Of a stretch of 22,048 bases of DNA, positions 7,343 through 13,312 are shown piece by piece. Position numbers and translations under genes: made by a program. Each line of letters begins with the position of its first letter. Within the stretch, counting starts at the first letter, position 1. The notes under the pieces were generated by a model, which was not told the DNA's origin, searched no databases, and saw nothing but the letters and a program-made list of their open reading frames with translations. The DNA comes from Candidatus Jordarchaeales archaeon. GTDB taxonomy: Archaea > Asgardarchaeota > Jordiarchaeia > Jordiarchaeales > Freyrarchaeaceae. Location of the stretch: assembly GCA_038889235.1 (NCBI GenBank), contig JAWAHN010000005.1, forward strand, positions 1-22,048, read 5' to 3'.

Positions 7343-7720
7343 TTGGCTGTTAGGGTTTGTGTTTGCAGCCTTTGTGGCTCGTACTTCTCGTCTAAGGCTG
7401 GGAGGCCTAGGTGTCCTAGGTGTGGGGGGTGGGGGAGGGTGGTTGAGGAGGTTCTTGGAGCTGCGGCGGCGGCTCGGAGGGTGAGGGAGTTGCAGGCTTG
7501 TTCCAGCTTCCAGGAGTCTGGGGTTGTGGGGCCCGGTCGCTGTAAGCTGAGGGGGATGGGTAAGCTTAAATCCTATGTTGAGAGGCTTGGAGGAGTGGTG
7601 ACGGTGGAGGAGCTAGAGAGGGAGTTCGACGAGGAGTGGCTTAAGGTAGCTCTGGAGGAGCTTGAGGCGAGGGGTTTGGTTGTGAGGGTGGGTGGGAAGC
7701 TAGTTTTCAGGGAGGTGTAG
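7343..7720 (+). CDS. Zinc-ribbon / winged-helix protein
   Basis: This protein of about 125 residues begins with a four-cysteine zinc ribbon (CSLCGSYFSSKAGRPRCPRCGG, giving CxxC and CPRCGG knuckles). A spacer follows with two more cysteines (QACSSF, GRCKLRG). A C-terminal winged-helix-like segment has VERLGGVVTVEELEREFDEE and ALEELEARGLVVRVGGKLVF. TTG 7343 is preferred because GGAGGTG at 7330-7336 is 6 nt upstream; an in-frame GTG at 7334 sits inside that ribosome site. The small size and double DNA-binding look suggest a transcriptional regulator or DNA adaptor of the surrounding cluster. The specific family is unknown to me. Confidence 0.7.
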   Translation: MAVRVCVCSLCGSYFSSKAGRPRCPRCGGWGRVVEEVLGAAAAARRVRELQACSSFQESGVVGPGRCKLRGMGKLKSYVERLGGVVTVEELEREFDEEWLKVALEELEARGLVVRVGGKLVFREV

Positions 7721-7724
7721 GGGG

Positions 7725-8369
7725 TTGTCGTCCCTTGGCGGGCGGACTAGGGCTGCTAGGAGTGGGGGGCTTGTGATCCACGTTTGGGGGGAGGCTGGGA
7801 GCGGGAAGACCGCTCTCGCGGCTCGGGTAGCTTCAACTCTCTCCGAGGAGGGCTTCCACGTCATATATGTCTCAGATAGGCTTCCCAGGAGTGTTTGGGG
7901 GGATGTTGAGCGGGTGACCTTTGTAGTGGCTTCCGATGAGCGCGTTATTCCGGAGCTCCCAGACACGCTGGAGAGGCTTGTGAATCCGAGAACGAGGCTG
8001 ATAGTCTTGGACACTGCTGCCTCGCTTTACGGGCATTTGCCGAGAACCGCGAAACTGAGGCTTCTCCCGCTGGTCCTCCTGAAGCTTAAAAGGCTCGCAG
8101 CTGAGAAGGGGGTCTCAACCTTACTGCTAAACGACGCAGTGCAGGCGAGCGGTGGGGTGAAGCCGTGGGAGCAGGAAGAACTAGAGAAGTACGCGGACTT
8201 AACAGTTCACCTGGCGAAGTGGGACGGCGAGCGGATAGCTAAAGGCGCCCCGCTTACAGACTACCTCCCATGGGAGGCGCTAGAAACACTGGCCGCGAAA
8301 AGCGGTGAAACAGCGAGAGGAAGCCAAACCGGAAACACGGCACTAAACGCTAGGCGAAGCCGCGGGTAA
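7725..8369 (+). CDS. RecA-superfamily P-loop ATPase (RadB/KaiC-like)
   Basis: This 214-residue single-domain ATPase carries Walker A GEAGSGKTALAARVA (about residues 22-36) and Walker B TRLIVLDTAASLYGHLP (about 94). The following strand STLLLNDAVQASGG corresponds to the VTNQV strand of RadA. It lacks the helix-hairpin-helix domain and is close in size to RadB and short RecA paralogs, which assist recombinases and have weak ATPase activity. TTG 7725 is well supported by GGAGGTG at 7711-7717 with 7-nt spacing, 4 nt after the upstream stop. The last 25 or so residues (TARGSQTGNTALNARRSRG) look disordered. It is the last gene of the cluster that opens with the RadA-like gene, so two RecA-family proteins bracket the run. 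Confidence 0.8.
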   Translation: MSSLGGRTRAARSGGLVIHVWGEAGSGKTALAARVASTLSEEGFHVIYVSDRLPRSVWGDVERVTFVVASDERVIPELPDTLERLVNPRTRLIVLDTAASLYGHLPRTAKLRLLPLVLLKLKRLAAEKGVSTLLLNDAVQASGGVKPWEQEELEKYADLTVHLAKWDGERIAKGAPLTDYLPWEALETLAAKSGETARGSQTGNTALNARRSRG

Positions 8370-8374
8370 GCCAC

Positions 8375-8390
8375 TATCCTCGCGGGGATA
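8375..8390. terminator. Possible terminator hairpin after the recombination cluster
   Basis: An inverted repeat TATCCT/GGGATA with loop CGCG (one T-G pair) lies 5 nt past the TAA of the RadB-like gene. No T-run follows, so termination is only suggested by position. Confidence 0.25.
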
Positions 8391-8430
8391 AATACTGCCG
8401 CCGTGTTCCATGCGGTGTTGCCGCTGGAGC

Positions 8431-8916
8431 TCAACGGGCGGAGGCCGTAGTGGTGTTTGTCGCGATGTTGTTTCGTGGAACCATGTTTGGCTGCCCGTGG
8501 TAGAGAAGGCTGGATGACGGTTTGCGGCCCTTCATTTCCTTTATTGCCACGTTGATTCTTCCGTCGACAACTACTCTGTAAGAATCCGCACGGGGGTTAC
8601 CCGTCCCCGTCTATGCTGTGTTGTCTGCCACGACGACAAGCTGCGTGTTAGTCAGGTCCTCTGTGAGGGTGAAGTTGTCTGAAAACGTGTCGTCTGGAGC
8701 TACACCTGCGGCTGCCGGCTTTGCCGTGGTAGGGCAAGCAGCGGAACAAACGGGGACAGGCGGCGGGACCGCTACGACAGACGCAACAGACAGTGCCGCC
8801 CCGACAAAACGCCCCCAATCTCGCGGCCAAACGCGTGGCCCAGAAACGCAACCGAAACACGCGACAAGAGCAGGAAGACCTTTCACCCTGGCAAACCTGA
8901 ACACTCCGCAGCACAC
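8431..8916 (-). pseudogene. Possible decayed secreted or pilin-like protein gene; otherwise empty 787-bp gap
   Basis: The stretch 8370-9156 has no convincing intact gene. On the minus strand one frame reads a hydrophobic segment (FVGAALSVASVVAVPPPVPV), then KPAAAGVAPDDTFSDNFTLT and EDLTNTQLVVVADNTA, and meets a TAG at 8611-8613. Beyond that stop the same frame continues for about 59 codons with protein-like sequence (ADSYRVVVDGRINVAIKEMK) before a TGA at 8431-8433. Read through, it looks like an exported protein with an N-terminal membrane segment and a polar beta-rich body, as in archaeal pilins. No family match is claimed, and the start and upstream part are unclear. It could also be chance coding in GC-rich spacer. 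An opposite-strand ORF at 8618-9121 looks low-complexity and is not supported. Confidence 0.3.
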
Positions 8917-9156
8917 CAGAAAGCACGCGACTTCAAAAATCGTCCAAAAGCGAAACTTGCAACCCAGACCCCACTTTACAGACGCCTATCATGCAACTGG
9001 TTCGCCGCCTCCACTCTTCAGGTTCGCCTCGAAAAACAGCAACAGAAAAACAATGAAACGAAAACAGCAAAATGGGAAAGCGCGGCGGCTACAGCGGAAA
9101 ACGGTAGGGCGCGGCAGCTAGATGACGCCTGGCTGTGCAAAAGAAAGTGGTTTTTC

Positions 9157-10062
9157 TCAGACAGAGATGTTTAATCCAAGTTCCTTCACTATTTGTTTAT
9201 ATCTATTCCTGATGGTGACTTCGGTGCATCTTGCTACTTCTGCGATTTCCCTTTGGGCTCTTCTTTCTCCTGTTAGTATGCCGGCGATGTACAGTATGGC
9301 GGCTGCTAGTCCGGTTGGGTCTTTGCCGCTTGTTAATCCTTTGGCTTTTGCTTTTTGCAGTATTTCTAGCGCTTTTATTCTAGTTTTTGTTGAGAGGTTG
9401 AGTTCTTCTGCGAATCTTGGGATGAAGTCTGCTGGGTCTGGTCGGGGTGTCTTGAGTTGAAGCCCTCTTAGGATTAGTCTGATGCAGTGTGCTAGCTCTT
9501 TTCGGTTTACTTTTGCTGTGTGCTCGATTTCGTCTAGGGGTCGTGGGACCTTGTGCTCTCTGCAGGCTAGGTACACTGCGGCGGCTACCATGCTGTCGAT
9601 CGATCTTCCTCTTACCAGTCCGTTCTCGAGCGCCCTTCTGTATATGTATGCGGCTGTTTCTCTGATCTCTCTTGGCACTCCAATTTGGCTTGCGATTCTG
9701 TTGAGTTCGGGCATGGCTTGTGCGAGATTCCTGTCCTCCGAGTTCGTGACGCGCGTTCGCACCTGCCATTTTCTTATCCTGTATATTTGGGCTCTTCTTC
9801 TTGGCGAGATTTTGCGCCCATACGCGTCTCTATCTGATTTTGATATTGTTGTGCTTAGTCCTCTGTCTGGCATTCTTAGTGTTAGTGGTGACCCTGTTCT
9901 CGCTCTGTCTCTTTTTTCTTCTGGCGTGAATGCTCTCCATTCTGGCCCTGTGTCTATCATTGTGTTGTCTATGACTAGTCCGCACTCGCTGCATGTGGTT
10001 TCGCCCCTGACATAGTCTCTTATGATGTTTGTGCTGCCGCAGTTTGGGCATTGGGTGGTCAT
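9157..10062 (-). CDS. tfb: Transcription initiation factor B (TFB)
   Basis: TFB is the archaeal TFIIB homolog. It binds TBP-TATA and the BRE and recruits RNA polymerase. The 301-residue protein is full length. It has an N-terminal zinc ribbon (CPNCGSTNIIRD, TTCSECGLVID), the B-reader/linker region (GPEWRAFTPEEKRDRARTGS, then SKSDRDAYGRKI), and two cyclin folds. The first contains ETAAYIYRRALENGLVRGRS and DSMVAAAVYLACRE. The second contains ALEILQKAKAKGLTSGKDPT and GLAAAILYIAGILTGERRAQ, ending in an HTH (EVARCTEVTIRNRYKQIVKE). ATG 10062 has GAGGTGAGA upstream. It stands alone, with a TATA box close upstream and the next gene on the same strand more than 100 bp away. Confidence 0.97.
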   Translation of the reverse strand: MTTQCPNCGSTNIIRDYVRGETTCSECGLVIDNTMIDTGPEWRAFTPEEKRDRARTGSPLTLRMPDRGLSTTISKSDRDAYGRKISPRRRAQIYRIRKWQVRTRVTNSEDRNLAQAMPELNRIASQIGVPREIRETAAYIYRRALENGLVRGRSIDSMVAAAVYLACREHKVPRPLDEIEHTAKVNRKELAHCIRLILRGLQLKTPRPDPADFIPRFAEELNLSTKTRIKALEILQKAKAKGLTSGKDPTGLAAAILYIAGILTGERRAQREIAEVARCTEVTIRNRYKQIVKELGLNISV

Positions 10063-10087
10063 GGGGTCTCACCTCTGAGGGAGTGAG

Positions 10088-10103
10088 GTTTTATAAGTTT
10101 TTC
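10088..10103 (-). promoter_or_regulatory. BRE/TATA promoter of tfb
   Basis: On the minus strand CGAAAAA precedes CTTATAAAA, a good archaeal BRE plus TATA box. It is centred about 30 bp upstream of the ATG at 10062, so the transcript should have a very short leader of a few bases that may clip the GAGGTGA site. Confidence 0.6.
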
Positions 10104-10171
10104 GGTTAGTAGAAGTAGAATTGGAGTATTAGCTATTTTTAATTATCGCATGGGGGTTTATATATTTTTCG

Positions 10172-10564
10172 TTATGTGATGGTTGTTATTTCGACGCTTG
10201 ATACTCCTTGTATTTGTTGTATTTGCTGCATGAGTTGTTGTGGGTCTGTTTTCAGTTGTGCTTTATCTAGGTATGCTTCGTAGTAGCATTGTTTTCCTTT
10301 CTTGCAGAGTCCTGTGGTGTAAAGAAATGTGATGTTGTTTTTTACGATTATTGTTCCGAGTTCTTTTAGGAATTTTTGTGTGAGTTTGTCTATTGTTATT
10401 GTTATTTTTATTGTTTGGGGGCTTTGTGTTGGTATTATTCTTATTTCTCCTGTTGTCGCGATTGCTATAGCGTTTGTCTGCTGCAGTTGCTGTGTTAGTT
10501 CTGGTGGTATTTGTGCGGGTTGCCCAGGGTTTATTGTTATCATTTTTGCTGTTGTTAGGGGCAT
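10172..10564 (-). CDS. Small hypothetical protein, ferredoxin-like/ACT-like fold suspected
   Basis: The 130-residue protein is rich in Gln, Thr and Ile. Its N-terminal half has ITINPGQPAQIPPELTQQLQ and strand-like IKITITIDKL. A helix LTQKFLKELGTIIVKN and CKKGKQCYYEAYLDKAQL follow, then a C-terminal beta-alpha-beta (DPQQLMQQIQQIQ, VSSVEITTIT). The alternating strands and helices suggest an ACT-like or ferredoxin-like sandwich, but no motif fixes it. It starts 9 nt after the SCP2 gene stop, so the two form an operon with the SCP2 gene first. ATG 10543 is a possible internal start. Confidence 0.65.
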   Translation of the reverse strand: MPLTTAKMITINPGQPAQIPPELTQQLQQTNAIAIATTGEIRIIPTQSPQTIKITITIDKLTQKFLKELGTIIVKNNITFLYTTGLCKKGKQCYYEAYLDKAQLKTDPQQLMQQIQQIQGVSSVEITTIT

Positions 10565-10573
10565 GTTTTCGCC

Positions 10574-10918
10574 TCAGAGCTCGTCTCGGGCTATTTCGAG
10601 TATTGTTCTGAATTTTACTGCGTCTGGTAGGGGTCCTGTTATTTTTAGGTCTCCGCTCATGTAGGCTGATGTTGCGTCTAGTTCTCCTTTTAGTATTGCT
10701 AGTATTGTTTCTTTGCTTGCTTCGAATGTGAGGTCGGGGTTTTGGTGTGTGCCCTGGTGTATTGTTAGTTTTCCGTTTTTTGTTTGGACGTAGAATGGTT
10801 GGGCTCCTTCTATGTTGAACTGGAGTATTCTGTCCCATCCTTCTATCTCTGCCTGTATGTCTTCGTTTTTTGCTGCGATTTCTTCTATTTTTTTGAGGAG
10901 TTGCTCTAGTTCTTCCAT
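10574..10918 (-). CDS. SCP2 sterol/lipid-binding-fold protein
   Basis: SCP2 domains are small lipid- or acyl-CoA-binding folds. The 114-residue protein has the expected order: an acidic N-terminal helix (MEELEQLLKKIEEIAAKNED) and strands RILQFNIEGAQPFYVQTKNG and KLTIHQGTHQNPDLTFEASK. The characteristic C-terminal helix and strand follow (ETILAILKGELDATSAYMSG, DLKITGPLPDAVKF). The gene is the first of a two-gene minus-strand unit with the 130-residue protein. The ATG is preceded by GGGATGA as ribosome site. The likely role is lipid or hydrophobic-ligand binding in the cytoplasm; the ligand is unknown. Confidence 0.85.
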   Translation of the reverse strand: MEELEQLLKKIEEIAAKNEDIQAEIEGWDRILQFNIEGAQPFYVQTKNGKLTIHQGTHQNPDLTFEASKETILAILKGELDATSAYMSGDLKITGPLPDAVKFRTILEIARDEL

Positions 10919-10964
10919 TTTTCATCCCTTTTTGTGGTTTTGGTTTGGGTTTTTGTGCCAGGTG

Positions 10965-10980
10965 TTATATAAGGGTTTCT
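10965..10980 (-). promoter_or_regulatory. BRE/TATA promoter of the SCP2 operon
   Basis: Minus-strand AGAAACCC followed by TTATATAA lies about 50 bp upstream of the ATG at 10918. Initiation about 25 bp downstream would leave a leader of roughly 25-30 nt holding the GGGATGA ribosome site. Confidence 0.5.
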
Positions 10981-11117
10981 GTGCATGTCTTTGGGTTTAC
11001 TTCAACTTGTATGGTTTTTTGTTGTGGCCGTTTTTTTGTTGCTTGCGATGTGTGTGGTAAAAGCTAAATAGTGGTTGTTTCTAGTTTATTCTGTGGGTTT
11101 ACTGGGGCTGGTGTTCT

Positions 11118-12089
11118 ATGAGTGTGGTTGTTTATGAAGTTGACGAGGAAGGTGAGCTTGTCGGTCTTCCAGGGTTGAGCAGGGATGTTCTAGGAAGTGA
11201 GAAGGTCGTCATAGTTGTCGCCGAGAGGCAGAAGAAGATTTACCTGTGGAAGGGGAAGCGCTCCTCTGTTAAGAAGAAGTTTGTTGGAGCTAGGAAGGCT
11301 GCCGACTTGAGGGCGGAGTGGGGGCTGACTTTCAAAGTGGTGGCTGTCGACGAAGGGGAGGAGGACAGCGACTTTTTGGGGTTGATGGGCGCGAAGGCCG
11401 AGGCTCCCGTAAGGGCTCAGAGGAGGGCTGAAGCTGCTGTGGAGGTTGAGAGGGCGCGCACTGAGAAAGTCGAGGCTGTCCAGGAACGTGTGGCTGAAAA
11501 GGCGCGCGCCGAAAAAGTTGAGATTGTTCAGGAACGTGTGGCTGAAAGAGCGCGTGTCCCAGCCGAGAGGGTTGAGGTCGTTCAGGAGAGGGCGGCTGAG
11601 AGGGTTCGTGTTCAGCCTGTTGAGAGGGTTGAGGTTGTTCAGGAACGTGTGATTGGGGGGGCGCGCGCTGAAAAAGTTGAGGGGGGTTCTGCTGTTTCGG
11701 GGGTCCGTGTTCAGCCTGGTGGTGTTCAGGGTGGAGGTCAGCTTTCTGGTGATTTGAGTGAGGAGTTTGTGCTTTCTAAGTTGAGCGAGGTTGGAGTCCC
11801 TGAGGGTTATGTTAGGGAGATGGTTGTTGTCGGCCCGTGTGTTTATGTTGTGAAGGAGGTTAGGTCGAGTATTTTTGGTAGGGAGAGGGTGGAGCGTAGG
11901 TTGGAGAGGGTTGAGCCGCCTGAGGGCGTTTTTGTTGTTGAGGACTTTGTTACTAGGGTTATTGTTGATGGTGGTAGGGTTGTGGCCGTGGAGTTTTTGA
12001 GGGAGGATAAGGGTCGGGGCGTTGAGGCTTTGAAGAGCGAGATGGTTAAGCACCTTGAGGATATTATTTCCGCGTTTAGGAGCGGCTAG
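11118..12089 (+). CDS. Gelsolin-like-domain protein with repetitive charged arm
   Basis: Residues 1 to about 90 look like an archaeal gelsolin-like domain: VVIVVAERQKKIYLWKGKRS, then SSVKKKFVGARKAADLRAEW and FKVVAVDEGEEDSDFLGLM. The I-Y-L-W-x-G-K strand followed by a basic helix and DEGEE is the family's signature. Gelsolin domains bind actin and/or Ca2+ in eukaryotes and Asgard archaea; the partner here is unknown. Residues about 110-190 are four imperfect copies of an ERARxEKVEVVQERVA-type unit, likely a long charged helix or coiled coil. Residues about 205-323 form a separate alpha/beta domain (SEEFVLSKLSEVGVPEGYV, VVVGPCVYVVKEVR). ATG 11118 has only a weak ribosome site. The Roadblock gene follows on the same strand about 65 bp later, which suggests a functional pair. 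Confidence 0.75.
   Translation: MSVVVYEVDEEGELVGLPGLSRDVLGSEKVVIVVAERQKKIYLWKGKRSSVKKKFVGARKAADLRAEWGLTFKVVAVDEGEEDSDFLGLMGAKAEAPVRAQRRAEAAVEVERARTEKVEAVQERVAEKARAEKVEIVQERVAERARVPAERVEVVQERAAERVRVQPVERVEVVQERVIGGARAEKVEGGSAVSGVRVQPGGVQGGGQLSGDLSEEFVLSKLSEVGVPEGYVREMVVVGPCVYVVKEVRSSIFGRERVERRLERVEPPEGVFVVEDFVTRVIVDGGRVVAVEFLREDKGRGVEALKSEMVKHLEDIISAFRSG
11448..11684 (+). repeat. In-frame imperfect tandem repeats, unit about 48-57 bp
   Basis: Four diverged units plus a partial one encode ERARTEKVEAVQERVA, EKARAEKVEIVQERVA, ERARVPAERVEVVQERAA and ERVRVQPVERVEVVQERVI. At DNA level the block CAGGAACGTGTG recurs three times. Units of 16-19 codons keep frame, so copy-number change would alter arm length without breaking the protein. 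Confidence 0.85.
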
Positions 12090-12155
12090 CGGGGTTGTTT
12101 TTTTCTTAAAGTTTATTTGGGTGGTGTGTGATTTTATCTGTGGAGGTTGGGGAAC

Positions 12156-12920
12156 TTGCTTGTAGCTGAGAACGTTACGCGGATTGTTGGGATGCTTAGG
12201 GAAGAGTTGAGGGTGCTTGGGGCGATAACTGCCAGGGGGATTGCGCTTTACAGTGTTGGGGGCAAGAAGATTTACTCGGACTTGGACCCGGCTGTTGAGG
12301 AGAGACTTAGGGTTTTCGTTCCAAGCTTCCCGGGGCTGAGTGTTGGCTCGCACATAACGGTTAACATAGGTGAGAGGAACCTTGTGATCATGAGGTTGTC
12401 GGAGAGGGCTGTCCTAGCCGTTTTCACCCACCAGAGGGTCGGAATAGTGCTGGTGAAAATGGGAGCGCTCATAAAGTCGTATGGGTCGACGCTGGACAAA
12501 GTGCTCGAAGGAGTAGTTGAAGAAGAGGTTCCAACCGTCCAGCTACCCCCAGTCGAGGAGAAGGCTGAAGCAGCCGAGGCCGTCGAAGAAGTAGTCGAGG
12601 AAGTTAAAGCAGTTGAGGAGGCTAAGGTTGCCGAGGAGGTTAAGGTTGAGGCGCCCCCAGCGCCCGCGGCGGCTGAGGGGGCTAGGGGCGGCTTGAAAGT
12701 GGTAACGGTCCAAGTGCCCGTGATCCTCGACGCGAGCATAATCGAAAAGAGTAGTGGAAGAGAGAGGAAGATACTCGAGCTATGCGACGGGGAGAAGTCT
12801 GTGGACGAGATAGCCAAAGCGGCCGGCGTCCCGTTCTTCGAGGTCCTCCAGTTGTGCACGAAGTATAGTGCTAAGAAGAAGATACGCCTACTGGACAGGC
12901 CGAGGGTGGTGCAGGGCTAG
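12156..12920 (+). CDS. Roadblock/LC7-domain protein with C-terminal winged helix
   Basis: Roadblock/LC7 domains dimerise and regulate small GTPases or motors; prokaryotic forms include MglB. Residues 1 to about 112 fit the fold: VTRIVGMLREELRVLGAITA, GIALYSVGGKKIYSDLD, VNIGERNLVIMRLS, then AVLAVFTHQRVGIVLVKMGA. Residues about 118-175 are a flexible Glu/Ala/Val/Lys-rich linker. The last 70 residues look like a winged helix (ERKILELCDGEKSVDEIAKA, then VLQLCTKYSAKKKIRLLDR). The start is uncertain: GGAGG at 12142-12146 abuts TTG 12147, so TTG 12156, 9 nt downstream, is preferred. It follows the gelsolin-like gene; no separate strong promoter is seen between them, though the AT-rich 12100-12130 segment could hold one. 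Confidence 0.78.
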   Translation: MLVAENVTRIVGMLREELRVLGAITARGIALYSVGGKKIYSDLDPAVEERLRVFVPSFPGLSVGSHITVNIGERNLVIMRLSERAVLAVFTHQRVGIVLVKMGALIKSYGSTLDKVLEGVVEEEVPTVQLPPVEEKAEAAEAVEEVVEEVKAVEEAKVAEEVKVEAPPAPAAAEGARGGLKVVTVQVPVILDASIIEKSSGRERKILELCDGEKSVDEIAKAAGVPFFEVLQLCTKYSAKKKIRLLDRPRVVQG

Positions 12921-12957
12921 CGTTGGAGCTGCTGGGGGAGAAAGTGGAAGGGTGATT

Positions 12958-13037
12958 TTACTTCTCCTTGTGGCGGAGTGAAAGCACTTCGCCTTCTGGC
13001 GGTCTCTGATCTAGCAGTTACTTCTTCGTGTGGCAGA
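12958..13037. repeat. Pair of imperfect 20-bp direct repeats, 60 bp apart
   Basis: TTACTTCTCCTTGTGGCGGA at 12958-12977 and TTACTTCTTCGTGTGGCAGA at 13018-13037 match at 17 of 20 positions. Each coincides with a minus-strand TAA at the end of the anchor-like frame, which suggests local duplication of a gene end. Confidence 0.6.
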
Positions 13038-13254
13038 CGGTCATCACCGCGGCTCCAGTGGTGGATGCCGCTGCGAGTGACGCTAGGATCGTGCCTCCCT
13101 GCGAGGCTGTTACTGGTATGAGTAATGGTAAAAGGTTACCATTGGTTTCGTAGATTGTTGTTGAGGTATATATGGGTGGTTTTGGGCGTTTTCCCTGTTC
13201 CCACTTGGGGCAACTGGGTGTTAAAGTTCGACTGATGACGGGGAAGAAAAAGTT
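12958..13254 (-). pseudogene. Remnant of a surface-protein C-terminal anchor in a 392-bp gap
   Basis: The gap 12921-13312 has no intact gene. On the minus strand a frame opens after a stop at 13255-13257. It reads CPKWEQGKRPKPPIYTSTTI and then NLLPLLIPVTASQGGTILAS, AAASTTGAAVMTVCHTKK, ending at TAA 13018-13020. A Thr-rich stretch, a hydrophobic segment and a short basic end are what archaeal cell-surface proteins have at their membrane anchor. No ATG, GTG or TTG start is available upstream in frame, so it cannot be an intact gene. Beyond the stop, 19 further in-frame codons end PPEGEVLSLRHKEK at a second TAA (12958-12960). The call rests on appearance only. Confidence 0.3.
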
Positions 13255-13312
13255 TTAGTGTGGCTTCGTTTCTTTTTAGAGTTGAGAGATTGTTCTGGGT
13301 AGCGGTGGTATT

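Noticed and set aside
8618-9121. 167-codon plus-strand ORF in the gap before tfb
   Set aside because: Low-complexity Thr/Arg/Lys-rich sequence, no ribosome site, no motif, and opposite to the more protein-like minus frame.
13010-13110. Structured-looking GC-rich stretch considered as SRP or other stable RNA
   Set aside because: I could not find the conserved SRP helix 8 or other family motifs, and the stretch is explained as well by a decayed gene end.
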